19,855 bases of DNA. It comes from Anammoximicrobium sp032229885. GTDB lineage: Bacteria; Planctomycetota; Planctomycetia; Pirellulales; Pirellulaceae. The notes beneath the pieces were generated by a model. It was not told where the DNA came from, ran no database searches, and worked only from the letters and a program-made list of their open reading frames with translations. Shown one piece after another: positions 7,633 to 15,679 of the stretch. The stretch is from contig JAVYAJ010000209.1 in NCBI GenBank assembly GCA_032229885.1, positions 1 to 19,855 of the forward strand, in the 5' to 3' direction. The translations under genes were made by a program, and so were the position numbers. The stretch's first letter is position 1. Every line of letters starts with the position of its first letter.

Positions 7633-8607
7633 ATGGCCACTGTGAAGCGAATTCTGGTTACCGGAGGCGCCGGTTTTTTGGGCTCGCATCTGTGCGAGCG
7701 GTTGGTCGCGGCCGGGCATGACGTGATCTGTTTGGACAATTTCTTTACGAGCCAAAAGAGCAACGTGGCGCATCTGATAGGCAAGCCGAACTTCGAGCTG
7801 ATTCGGCACGATGTGACCGTGCCGATCTATTTGGAGGTCGACATGATCTACAACCTCGCCTGTCCGGCGGCGCCCGGGCATTACCAATACAACCCGATCA
7901 AGACCGTCAAGACCTCGGTCCTGGGCGCGATCAACGTGTTGGGGATGGCCAAGCGATGCCGCGCGCGGGTCTTGCAGGCGTCGACCAGCGAGGTGTACGG
8001 CGACCCGGAGATCCATCCGCAGGTGGAAACATATCGTGGAAATGTCAACCCGATCGGCCCGCGAGCGTGTTACGACGAGGGCAAGCGCGCGGCCGAGACG
8101 CTGTTCATGGACTACCATCGCATGAATCGCGTGGATATCCGCATCGTGCGGATCTTCAACACCTACGGGCCGCGAATGCATCCTTTCGATGGCCGCGTCG
8201 TGTCGAACTTCATCCGCCAAGCGCTGGCCGGCGAAGCGATTACGCTGTTCGGAGACGGCGCCCAAACGCGCTCGTTTTGCTACTGCGACGATCTGATCGA
8301 GGGCTTGGTGCGGATGATGGAGCACGAGTCGGGCTTCGTGGGGCCCGTCAACCTGGGGAATTCCGACGAGTTCAGCATCCGCGAGCTGGCCGAGTTGGTG
8401 CAGGAATTGACCGGAGCGCAGAGCGAGTTGGCATACGAGCCGCTGCCGACGGACGATCCCGTCCGCCGCCGCCCCGACATCACGCTGGCCCGCCAGCATC
8501 TGGGCTGGTCGCCGCGAATCCCGCTCCGCGAAGGGCTGGCCAAGACCATCGCCTGGTTTCGTTCGATCGACATCGATCAGTACCGACCGCCGACGCCGAA
8601 CTATTGA
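7633..8607 (+). CDS. uxs: UDP-glucuronate decarboxylase (UDP-xylose synthase)
   Basis: This 324-residue extended short-chain dehydrogenase should convert UDP-glucuronate to UDP-xylose in the cytoplasm, using tightly bound NAD+. The Rossmann motif GGAGFLG is at residues 11-17, the catalytic STSEVYG at 117-123, YDEGK (Tyr147, Lys151) follows, and the late RRRPD motif starts at about 278. Stretches such as HYQYNPIKTVKT and NVNPIGPRACYDEGKR are specific to the UXS branch rather than dTDP-glucose dehydratases. Length matches single-domain bacterial UXS, with no membrane anchor. AAAGGAA at 7616-7622 sits 10 nt before the ATG. UDP-xylose would feed surface glycan synthesis, but no glycosyltransferase is nearby. 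Its 3' end overlaps the convergent kinase gene by 7 nt. Confidence 0.93.
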   Translation: MATVKRILVTGGAGFLGSHLCERLVAAGHDVICLDNFFTSQKSNVAHLIGKPNFELIRHDVTVPIYLEVDMIYNLACPAAPGHYQYNPIKTVKTSVLGAINVLGMAKRCRARVLQASTSEVYGDPEIHPQVETYRGNVNPIGPRACYDEGKRAAETLFMDYHRMNRVDIRIVRIFNTYGPRMHPFDGRVVSNFIRQALAGEAITLFGDGAQTRSFCYCDDLIEGLVRMMEHESGFVGPVNLGNSDEFSIRELAELVQELTGAQSELAYEPLPTDDPVRRRPDITLARQHLGWSPRIPLREGLAKTIAWFRSIDIDQYRPPTPNY

Positions 8608-10220
8608 TCGCCGCGCGTCTTGCGCAGCATGTGTTGCGCCCGGTCGAGCAAACGGCGATCCGCCGCGCTCAGCACGCGCGGTTCCAACGCGTCGACGATT
8701 CGCTGAAAGCGGTCCGCCGCTTCGGGCGAGCGGTCCTGGTGCGTCAAGTCCATACCCTCGAGGTAGGTTTGCTCGAGATCCGTCAGCGCGCGGACTTTGC
8801 CGGCCAGCTCGTGCTGCAGACTCAGGCACTGGACGTCCGCCCGAATCCGCTCGACCTCGGCGACGCGCGGGTCGTCCGGAAAGCGTTCGAGGAACTCGGC
8901 GATTCCTCGCGCGCAGCGGTCACGGTCATCCGGTTGGGCGGCCGTTTCGACGATCTGTCGATAGACATCGTCGGCCCGAGGCGGCAGGGCCAGGTAGATC
9001 ACCGCGGCGACGACCGTCAACAGGGCCAGCGCCCACAGCGCGACGCTCCAACGCTCGCCGCGCGACGGCGCCGGTCGGTCGTCGACGCCGATCGCGCTGC
9101 GCCATTCGCGCTCAGAGACGCGGGTAAAATGCGTCTTCCGCTGGGCTGGGTCCACGATGGGCGAGTCGTGTTCCAGCGCGTATTCGATCGTTTCGGCGTG
9201 GCCGGCGTCCGCCAGATCGGCGGTCGGCCGCACGGCGTGCGTGATCGTGGCCCCGATGGTCCGCGGAGCGTCGGCCGGCCGTTGGCCGAGCTTGGTGGGT
9301 TGCGCAACGTCGGTGACGCCCGACGCGAGCGCGTCATCCGCGCTTGCGACCACGGTTGTCTCGCCGCCCGGCCGGGCGTCGGTGGCGGATTCCTCTTGCG
9401 AAGCGACCGCGTGGGCCATGGCTTGCAGCAGTTTGGCCGTCAACAGTGGCGTGGCGATGCGTTCGTCCGGATTCTTGCGCAGCAATTGCGCGACGATCTC
9501 GTCCAGGCTTTGGGGCGTCTCGGGCGCTGCGCTGCGCACCGGCTGGGGCGTTTCGAACCGCACCCGGTCCATGACGACCGTGAGCGTCGGGCCGCTGAAC
9601 GGCGGTTTGCCGGTCAGCAAGGCGTACAGCACGCACCCGAGGCTGTACAGGTCGCTGCGGGGCGTGGCCGGTTTGCCCTCGATCTGCTCGGGCGACATGT
9701 AGTCTGGGGTGCCGATCAAGCTGCCGGAGAGCGTCAGGTTGTGGCCGCCAAAGAATTTGGCGATTCCGAAATCGGCCAGCTTGACCGTGTCGTCCGGCGT
9801 CAGCAGCAGATTGCCCGGCTTCAAGTCGCGATGGACGATGCCATGGTCGTGCGCGTGCTTGAGCGCGGCGCAAACCTGGACGCCGATGTCGGTGGTCTCG
9901 CGCCACGTGAAGCGCCGGCCCGCGCGAAGCTCTTCCTCCAGGCTGCGTCCCGTGATCAGGTCCATGACAAAATACGGCGTTCCATCCTCTTCGCCAAACC
10001 CCAGCAACGAGACGATGTTCTTGTGACGCAGCCGCTTGAGCGCGTCGACCTCGCCTAGAAAGCGGTCGCGAAATCGCGGGTCGAATGCGAGCGACTCGGC
10101 CAACACCTTGATGGCCGCCCGCTCGCCCGTCTCCTGATGCACGCCGGCGTAGACGGCTCCCATTCCACCGCGGCCCAATAGCCGTTCGATTCGGTACGGA
10201 CCTAACTGCTCGATTGCCAT
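8601..10220 (-). CDS. Membrane-anchored Ser/Thr protein kinase (PknB/Hanks type)
   Basis: This encodes 539 residues from the ATG at 10220, chosen because the kinase fold begins right there (LGPYRIERLLGRGGMG); the frame extends 26 codons upstream without conserved sequence. The cytoplasmic N-terminal kinase domain spans about 1-270: glycine loop at 16-21, catalytic Lys38, HRDLKPGN at 130-137, DFG at 150-152, and GTPDYMSPEQ in the activation segment. A Thr/Ala-rich linker follows to about 385. One transmembrane helix lies at about 391-412, and a roughly 125-residue helical extracytoplasmic tail with many Arg/Asp/Leu residues follows. No PASTA or other known sensor domain is visible. All residues needed for activity are present. 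A 134-residue anti-sigma-like protein is encoded 219 nt upstream on the same strand, suggesting a shared signalling pathway. Confidence 0.93.
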   Translation of the reverse strand: MAIEQLGPYRIERLLGRGGMGAVYAGVHQETGERAAIKVLAESLAFDPRFRDRFLGEVDALKRLRHKNIVSLLGFGEEDGTPYFVMDLITGRSLEEELRAGRRFTWRETTDIGVQVCAALKHAHDHGIVHRDLKPGNLLLTPDDTVKLADFGIAKFFGGHNLTLSGSLIGTPDYMSPEQIEGKPATPRSDLYSLGCVLYALLTGKPPFSGPTLTVVMDRVRFETPQPVRSAAPETPQSLDEIVAQLLRKNPDERIATPLLTAKLLQAMAHAVASQEESATDARPGGETTVVASADDALASGVTDVAQPTKLGQRPADAPRTIGATITHAVRPTADLADAGHAETIEYALEHDSPIVDPAQRKTHFTRVSEREWRSAIGVDDRPAPSRGERWSVALWALALLTVVAAVIYLALPPRADDVYRQIVETAAQPDDRDRCARGIAEFLERFPDDPRVAEVERIRADVQCLSLQHELAGKVRALTDLEQTYLEGMDLTHQDRSPEAADRFQRIVDALEPRVLSAADRRLLDRAQHMLRKTRGDQ

Positions 10221-10277
10221 AGCCCAGATTCTCTCTGTGACGCGCGTCTCGATCGCCCCTGACGGCCATGCGATCGC

Positions 10278-10398
10278 GCGGCGTTCGGCGCCGCACACCC
10301 ATTGTGTGCGCAGCGTCGCGGCGGGTCAAAGGCTCTTGCTCGCCGACAGCGGCGACGCGCACGCGTTTGCCCCGCATCCGTTCCACGTTTGACGGGGC
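10278..10398. other. Cluster of four predicted hairpins between the two signalling genes
   Basis: GCGGCG-N5-CGCCGC (10278-10294), GCACAC-N5-GTGTGC (10293-10309), CGCCG-N4-CGGCG (10341-10354) and GCCCCG-N18-CGGGGC (10369-10398) lie within the 219-nt spacer upstream of the kinase. None is followed by a T run in the direction of transcription, so they are not classical terminators. They could tune read-through or RNA stability. Confidence 0.35.
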
Positions 10399-10439
10399 GA
10401 CTGGGCAACGGAGCGCTGGGCGTGCGGGTCGGCCGCCGT

Positions 10440-10844
10440 TCACTCGCCCAACTGCTCGACGCTCGAATCGTAGAAGCGGCGGCGGCGCGCGGCGGCGGAC
10501 GTTGGCGCTTCGCCCCGCTGCGACTGGATGTCTCGCAGGTTGGCCGCCGTATAACGACACTCGAGCGTCGCGAGGCGAAAGCGGATATAGGCCGCATGAT
10601 CGTGAGGCAGCGCACCCCGTAGATATTGGCTCAGCTCGTCGCGCGTCGGCACGCCGATATGGCGGCGGCGCCAGATCTCGCCGATGGTATGGACTCCGCA
10701 GTCGCGGCGAGCGTTGATCTCGGCCAGGCGCTGGATCAGATCGGGCCGGCCGCGCAGCGCTCGCTCGATGGCCGCCATGCGTTCGACGGCCAGCGACTCG
10801 TCCAGATAGGCTTCCAGCTCGGTGACGGAGAATTGTTCGCACAT
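10440..10844 (-). CDS. Conserved planctomycete anti-sigma-like small protein
   Basis: This encodes 134 residues from the ATG at 10844 (MCEQFSVTEL); an ATG 33 nt upstream is possible but lacks a ribosome binding site. From memory it matches a small soluble family common in planctomycetes: an acidic N-terminus (EAYLDE), a helical part (ERALRGRPDLIQRLAEINAR), the motif GEIWRR at about 55-60, an RDELSQYLRGALP helix at about 68-80, then YIRFRLATLECRYTAANL. The last segment resembles the zinc-binding end of anti-sigma (zf-HC2-like) domains, but here the expected His and second Cys appear as Arg90 and Thr99, leaving only Cys96, so zinc binding is doubtful. The C-terminus RRRRFYDSS is also typical. 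It probably works with the adjacent kinase or a sigma factor. No sigma-factor gene is present upstream. Confidence 0.7.
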   Translation of the reverse strand: MCEQFSVTELEAYLDESLAVERMAAIERALRGRPDLIQRLAEINARRDCGVHTIGEIWRRRHIGVPTRDELSQYLRGALPHDHAAYIRFRLATLECRYTAANLRDIQSQRGEAPTSAAARRRRFYDSSVEQLGE

Positions 10845-10996
10845 CGCAGGAACGCGTCGGGTTCCAATTCGAGCCATCGCGTCGTTGCCCGTCGGCGACG
10901 CGTCGCCCGCGCCGCGCGTTGCGCGGCGGGCGCGCGCCGCGGCAAAGCTTCGAACGGCGGAGACGGCCCGAAATGTCGGTAATTCGTCGTGCCCTG

Positions 10997-11024
10997 TTTA
11001 TACCAATCCGACGGTGGATCGCAA
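10997..11024 (-). promoter_or_regulatory. Possible sigma70-like promoter for the anti-sigma-like gene
   Basis: On the minus strand TTGCGA (11019-11024) is followed after 16 nt by TATAAA (10997-11002). It would give a 5' leader of about 145 nt before the ATG at 10844. Hexamer matches are 4/6 and 5/6; this stands out in an otherwise GC-rich gap, but is a prediction only. Confidence 0.35.
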
Positions 11025-11353
11025 ACAACCACCCGGCGTGCCCGCTTGGCGAGTGGGCGAACTCGCGGTACGCTTTAGGTTCACAGGGCGGTGGCGAATA
11101 CGGCCCCCATGCCACGACGCGTGTTTCCCCGGGCATCTTCCTTCTGCCGGCAGGCAACGCCGTGGCGAGCCTTTCGCCCCAACGCCTTCTAGCATCGGCC
11201 GAGCCAGTGATCGGCGGTCGACGAGCCAACGGAGTCTACCAGGCCGTCGGCGCCGCGAACGCTCGGCGATCAGCAGCAGACGCCGTCCCACGCGAAGACT
11301 CTCGCGCGACGCTTTGATTACACAGCTTGACGCTCTGGTTCCGCTGCACGCGC

Positions 11354-11362
11354 GGGGAGAGG
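11354..11362 (+). promoter_or_regulatory. Ribosome binding site fixing the larC start
   Basis: GGGGAGAGG ends 8 nt before the ATG at 11371. Together with the family-typical N-terminus MKLAYLDCISG, it selects this start over the long upstream extension of the frame. Confidence 0.6.
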
Positions 11363-11370
11363 TGGCACCG

Positions 11371-12558
11371 ATGAAGTTGGCGTATTTGGACTGCATCAGC
11401 GGCGTCAGCGGCGATATGCTGTTGGGCGCGCTGGTCGACGCGGGGGCGGACCTCGCCGCGATCCAGGCCGGGATCGATTCGCTGGGATTGCCAGGGTGCC
11501 GCCTGGAAGCCCGCGACGTCAAAAGGAATGGCTTTCGAGCCGTCAAGGTCGACGTGATCCACGAGCCGCAGGATCAACACCGGCATCTGCACCACATCAC
11601 CGGGATGATCGACGCCAGCGGTTTGACGACGCCGCAAAAGGAGTTGGCCAAACGCGTGTTTACCCGGCTGGGTCGAGCCGAAGCCAAGGTGCATGGAACG
11701 ACGATCCAGGCCGTTCACTTCCACGAGCTCGGGGGGGTCGACTCGATCGCCGACATCGTCGGCTGCGCCATCGGGCTCGATCTGCTGGGCCTCCACCGCC
11801 TGGTCTGCTCGCCAGTTCCCACCGGCAGCGGGTTCGTCGAGATCGCCCACGGACGGGTCAGCGTCCCGGCCCCGGCGACGGCCGAACTGCTGCACGGAAT
11901 TCCGCTGGCCGCGTCTACGGTCCCTTTCGAGCTGACGACGCCCACGGGCGCCGCGATCGTGGCCACGGTGGCGGAGGGCTTTGGAGCGATACCAGCCATG
12001 CGGATCGAGCGGATCGGCTATGGCGCCGGCTCGCACGAGATTGAATCCCAGCCCAACCTGTTGCGGTTGATCATCGGCTGGAGCGACGACGCGACGGAAG
12101 CGGACGAGGTCTGCATGCTGGACACGAATCTGGACGATGCGACGGGCGAGGCGATCGGATACACAACCATGCGTCTGATGGACGCGGGCGCCCTGGACGT
12201 GTACACGACGGCGATTCAGATGAAGAAGAATCGACCCGGGGTCATGCTGAGCGTCATCTGTCGGACCGACGACGCGCCGCGGCTCGAAGATCTGATCTTT
12301 GCCGAAACGGGAACGCTGGGCATCCGCCGCTGGAATGCGGCTCGCCGGATTCTGCGCCGCGAGGCCTGCTGTGTGGAAACGGCGTGGGGCCGCGTTGCGG
12401 GGAAACTGATCCGCCTGGCCAATGGCGCGACGCGATTTTCTCCCGAGTACGAGGACTGTCGACGCATCGCGGCCGAACGAAACGTGCCTCTGGGCGAAGT
12501 CTACGACGGGGCGCGAGACGCGTTTCGCGAGCACGGGGAGGTTGTCCGCTTCCCATGA
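11371..12558 (+). CDS. larC: LarC, nickel-pincer cofactor nickel-insertion enzyme
   Basis: This encodes 395 residues of the LarC/DUF111 family (PF01969). LarC is a CTP-dependent cyclometallase that inserts nickel into the pyridinium dithiocarboxylate mononucleotide cofactor used by lactate racemase (LarA) and relatives. The N-terminal signature LDCISGVSGDMLLGALVDAG, the His-rich HRHLHHI (about residues 71-77), the VHFHELGGVDSIADIVG segment, and the C-terminal MLDTNLDDATGE segment are all present. It is a single uninterrupted frame, unlike the Lactobacillus gene, where two parts are joined by programmed frameshifting. LarB, LarE and LarA-type genes are not in the window, so partners lie elsewhere. 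Its TGA overlaps the ATG of the P-type ATPase, indicating translational coupling. A good ribosome binding site fixes the start. Confidence 0.93.
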   Translation: MKLAYLDCISGVSGDMLLGALVDAGADLAAIQAGIDSLGLPGCRLEARDVKRNGFRAVKVDVIHEPQDQHRHLHHITGMIDASGLTTPQKELAKRVFTRLGRAEAKVHGTTIQAVHFHELGGVDSIADIVGCAIGLDLLGLHRLVCSPVPTGSGFVEIAHGRVSVPAPATAELLHGIPLAASTVPFELTTPTGAAIVATVAEGFGAIPAMRIERIGYGAGSHEIESQPNLLRLIIGWSDDATEADEVCMLDTNLDDATGEAIGYTTMRLMDAGALDVYTTAIQMKKNRPGVMLSVICRTDDAPRLEDLIFAETGTLGIRRWNAARRILRREACCVETAWGRVAGKLIRLANGATRFSPEYEDCRRIAAERNVPLGEVYDGARDAFREHGEVVRFP

Positions 12559-15500
12559 TCCACGAGATTCCGGCAACGCACAGCCCGCGCATCCGGGGCC
12601 TGAGTTCGACGCAGGTCGAGGAACGGCGACGGCAGTTTGGCTCGAATGTCATCACGCCTCCGCCGCGCGAACCATGGTGGCGGCTGTACCTGAAAAAGTT
12701 TGACGATCCGGTGATCCGCATCCTGCTGATCGCGGCGGTCATCGCGATCGGATTGGGCGCGGTTCACGGCGAATACGTCGAGGGATTGGGCATCATCGCG
12801 GCGATCATCCTGGCGACGACGCTGGCATTTTGGAACGACTATCGCGCTGCCTGCGAGTTCGACATTCTGAACCAGGTCGACGACGACCAGCCGATCAAGG
12901 TCATCCGCGAGGGCGCCTGCGTCTCGGTCCCGCGGCGAAATCTGGTCGTCGGAGACGTCGTGTTGATCGAGGCCGGCGAAGAGACGCCGGCGGACGGGAC
13001 GCTGCTGGAGGCCGTGTCGTTGCAAGTCAACGAGGCCAGCTTGACCGGCGAAGCGGAACCGAACACCAAAGTGGCCCGCGGCGGCCCGAACAGGCCCGCG
13101 GCCGACGGCGCGGCTGGCGACAACCGGGCCGCGCGGGGGCTGGAGCCAGCCCAGCGCACCGCGCAGGCATCCAGCGCAGACGGGCGCGACGCGGACGCGA
13201 CCGATGCGGAAGGTTCCGCTCGGCGCAACCCCGGCTCGAACGATCACCATCCAGGCGGGCCGGACACGCACGAGACCACCTATCCGGCCGACGTGATTTT
13301 GCGCAGTTCGCTGGTGCTCGACGGCCGCGGGATGTTCGAGGTCACCGCGGTGGGCGACCGGACGGAGATCGGCCGCGCCGCGCGCGCGGCCGTTGCGCAG
13401 ATCGACGCGCCGACGCCCTTGAACCGCCAACTCGAACGGCTCAGCAAGTTGATCGGCGCCGTGGGACTTCTGGTCGCGGTCGGCACGTTCGCCGCGCAGG
13501 TCGTGCGAGGAACGATGACCGGGCGGATCCTGTTGACGGCCCCGCAGTGGACCGTGGTCAGCGTGCTCGGCTTGGGCGTTGGCGGCGCCCTGTCGCAGGT
13601 CTGGTTGCCGATGATCTTCGACGGTCTGGAGATCGCGCTGGGGGCCGCCACGCCGCGTTGGGCCCGCCGCAAGGACGGCGCTAACGGCGTCGGCCGATGG
13701 CTGGTCGCGATGGCCCTCGGCGCCGCGATCGTCGCCCTCGGGCTTGCGGGCGGCTGGTCGCTGAACCTGATCCCCGCGTCCCCCAGCGACTGGGTGTCCG
13801 ACACGGCGGCCAGTGAGTTGCTCGGCTATTTCATGATCGCCGTCACGATCATCGTGGTGGCGGTTCCCGAGGGGTTGGCGATGAGCGTGACCCTAAGTCT
13901 GGCCTACAGCATGCGAAAGATGGCCGCCGCAAACACGCTGGTCCGTCGGATGCACGCCTGCGAGACGATCGGCGCCGCGACCGTGATCTGTTCGGACAAA
14001 ACGGGCACGTTGACGATGAACCAGATGCGGGTCGGGACGGCTCTGTTTCCGGCGTTGGGCGATGCGCCGCTGTCGGCCGCCGACGGTTGGGGCGCACTGA
14101 TGATCGAGAGTTTATCCGCCAACACCACCGCGCACCTGGACCGCTCGGACGACGACGCGACGGGCGTATTGGGAAACCCCACCGAAGGCGCGTTGCTGCT
14201 GTGGCTGCAAGATCAAGGCATCGACTATGTGCCCTGGCGTGAATCGTTTTCGGTCCTCCGGCAACTGACCTTTTCCACCGAGCACAAGTGGATGGGCACG
14301 TATGGCGTTTCGGCGCGGACGGGCCAACCGGTGCTGTACGCCAAGGGCGCGCCGGAACTGCTGCTGACGCGTTGCACGCACCTGCTGACGTCGGACGGCC
14401 CTGCGGCGCTGGACGGCCATCGAGACGAGATCGTGCGCGGCCTGGCGGCCCTGCAGCGACGGGGAATGCGAACGCTGGGCGTCGCCTATCGCGACGCGCC
14501 CGCGGCGGGCGACGCGCAGACCGTCGACGCCTTGGCGCACGGCCTGACGTGGCTGGGACTGCTGGCGATCTGGGATCCGGTGCGGCCCGAAGTCCCACCG
14601 GCCATCGCGGCGTGCCAGCGAGCCGGCATTCGAGTGAAGATGGTCACCGGAGACAATGCGGACACGGCGCAGGAGATCGGCCGTCAGATCGGTTTGTGGG
14701 CGTCCGACGAACCCCGGCAGCATCACCTGTCTGGCCCCGAGTTCCGCGCGCTGGACGATGCGCAGGTCGTGGATGCGGCGGACGAGCTGAAGATCCTGTC
14801 TCGGGCCAAGCCTCTGGATAAAGTGCGGCTGGTGCGCGCCCTGCAGGCGGCGGGCGAGGTGGTTGCCGTGACGGGAGACGGGATCAACGACTGCGGCGCC
14901 CTGAACCAGGCCGACGTTGGGCTGGCCATGGGCCGCACCGGCAAGGACGCAGCCAAAGAGGCCAGCGACATCATCTTGCTGGACGACTCGTTTCGGACGA
15001 TCGTCGATGCCGTGATGTGGGGGCGATCGTTGTACGAGAACATCCAGCGGTTCGTCCTGTTTCAACTGACGATCAACGTCGCCGCGTTGGGAATCGCCTT
15101 GCTCGGCCCGTTCTTGGGGGTGGCGCTGCCGCTGACCGTGATTCAGATGCTGTGGGTAAACCTGATCATGGACACGTTCGCCGCGCTGGCCCTGGCTACG
15201 GAACCGCCCCATCCCGAGGTTCTCGACCGCCCGCCTCGCTCGCCCCAGGCGTTCATCATCACCTCGGCCATGACGGCTCGAATCTTGGGGACGGCGGCCG
15301 TGTTTCTCGTGGCGCTGGTGGCCATGCTGCTAGGCATCCAGCGCGACGGGCGCGTCACGCCGTACGAGCTGTCCGTGTTCTTCTCGGTCTTCGTGCTGCT
15401 GCAGTTTTGGAACCTGTTCAACGCCCGCTGTCTGGGACTGGATCGTTCCGCATTCGCCAATCTCGGTCAGAGCCGCGGCTTTGTCGCCATCGCCGTCGCG

Positions 15501-15668
15501 ATTCTGGTGGGCCAGGTTCTCATCGTGCAGCTCGGCGGTCGCGTGTTTCGCACGGTTCCGCTGAGCTGGACCCACTGGCTGCTGATCCTGAGCGCCACGT
15601 CCGTCGTGCTGTGGTTCGGCGAACTCGCGCGATGGTCCGCCCGCCGGCGGGCCGCGGCCGTCGTCTGA
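12555..15668 (+). CDS. PMCA-type P-type cation (Ca2+-like) transporting ATPase
   Basis: This encodes 1037 residues from the ATG at 12555, which overlaps the larC stop as ATGA. The actuator motif TGEA is at 164-167, phosphorylation motif DKTGT starts at Asp481, nucleotide-domain KGAPE follows, and TGDGIND is at 773-779. M4 has PEGL (438-441; Glu439) and M6 has NLIMD (Asn869, Asp873), the ligands of the single Ca2+ site of PMCA-type pumps, so Ca2+ (or Mn2+) export fits best. Two features are odd: a 65-residue Asp/Ala/Gly/Arg-rich insert at about 176-242 after the actuator motif, and two extra hydrophobic segments (about 333-356 and 381-400) between M3 (299-318) and M4 (424-445). The reading frame and motifs are intact, so it should be active. 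It ends 11 nt from the convergent sulfatase gene. Confidence 0.92.
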   Translation: MIHEIPATHSPRIRGLSSTQVEERRRQFGSNVITPPPREPWWRLYLKKFDDPVIRILLIAAVIAIGLGAVHGEYVEGLGIIAAIILATTLAFWNDYRAACEFDILNQVDDDQPIKVIREGACVSVPRRNLVVGDVVLIEAGEETPADGTLLEAVSLQVNEASLTGEAEPNTKVARGGPNRPAADGAAGDNRAARGLEPAQRTAQASSADGRDADATDAEGSARRNPGSNDHHPGGPDTHETTYPADVILRSSLVLDGRGMFEVTAVGDRTEIGRAARAAVAQIDAPTPLNRQLERLSKLIGAVGLLVAVGTFAAQVVRGTMTGRILLTAPQWTVVSVLGLGVGGALSQVWLPMIFDGLEIALGAATPRWARRKDGANGVGRWLVAMALGAAIVALGLAGGWSLNLIPASPSDWVSDTAASELLGYFMIAVTIIVVAVPEGLAMSVTLSLAYSMRKMAAANTLVRRMHACETIGAATVICSDKTGTLTMNQMRVGTALFPALGDAPLSAADGWGALMIESLSANTTAHLDRSDDDATGVLGNPTEGALLLWLQDQGIDYVPWRESFSVLRQLTFSTEHKWMGTYGVSARTGQPVLYAKGAPELLLTRCTHLLTSDGPAALDGHRDEIVRGLAALQRRGMRTLGVAYRDAPAAGDAQTVDALAHGLTWLGLLAIWDPVRPEVPPAIAACQRAGIRVKMVTGDNADTAQEIGRQIGLWASDEPRQHHLSGPEFRALDDAQVVDAADELKILSRAKPLDKVRLVRALQAAGEVVAVTGDGINDCGALNQADVGLAMGRTGKDAAKEASDIILLDDSFRTIVDAVMWGRSLYENIQRFVLFQLTINVAALGIALLGPFLGVALPLTVIQMLWVNLIMDTFAALALATEPPHPEVLDRPPRSPQAFIITSAMTARILGTAAVFLVALVAMLLGIQRDGRVTPYELSVFFSVFVLLQFWNLFNARCLGLDRSAFANLGQSRGFVAIAVAILVGQVLIVQLGGRVFRTVPLSWTHWLLILSATSVVLWFGELARWSARRRAAAVV
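13080..13280 (+). other. Low-complexity insert within the P-type ATPase
   Basis: Codons 176-242 encode a hydrophilic stretch rich in Ala, Asp, Gly, Arg and Asn, with short motifs such as DGRDADATDAEG and NDHHPGGPD. It sits between the actuator TGEA motif and the conserved strand ILRSSLVLDG, where other pumps have only a short loop. It keeps the frame and is probably a disordered cytoplasmic loop; the two His and several Asp could bind metal, but this is speculation. Confidence 0.6.
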
Positions 15669-15679
15669 ATCCGGCGCGC

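Larger units (their letters stand above)
10845..11370. other. Divergent intergenic region between signalling genes and larC
   Basis: This 526-nt stretch has no recognisable gene on either strand; in particular no sigma-factor motifs. It must hold promoters for the minus-strand signalling pair and the plus-strand larC operon. A candidate for the former is at 10997-11024. An alternative weak plus-strand pair, TTGGCG and TACGCT with a 17-nt spacer near 11046-11075, could serve larC. Confidence 0.45.

Noticed and set aside
7956..10058. A 700-codon open frame on the plus strand
   Set aside because: It runs in another frame through uxs and antisense to the kinase, whose motifs are intact. Its translation is Arg-rich with no family signature; long stop-free antisense frames are expected at this GC content.
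9334..11229. A 631-codon open frame on the minus strand
   Set aside because: It is a shifted frame of the kinase and the anti-sigma-like gene and contains only garbled echoes of their sequence.
10822..11370. N-terminal extension of the larC frame by 183 codons
   Set aside because: The extension is Arg/Pro-rich, matches nothing, and the family N-terminus plus a good ribosome binding site begin at 11371.
10878..11370. Sigma-factor gene upstream of the anti-sigma-like protein
   Set aside because: No region 2 or region 4 sigma motifs appear in any frame of this gap.
11236..12576. A 446-codon open frame antisense to larC
   Set aside because: Low-complexity Arg/Asp/Gly-rich translation; the opposite strand carries a complete, recognisable LarC.
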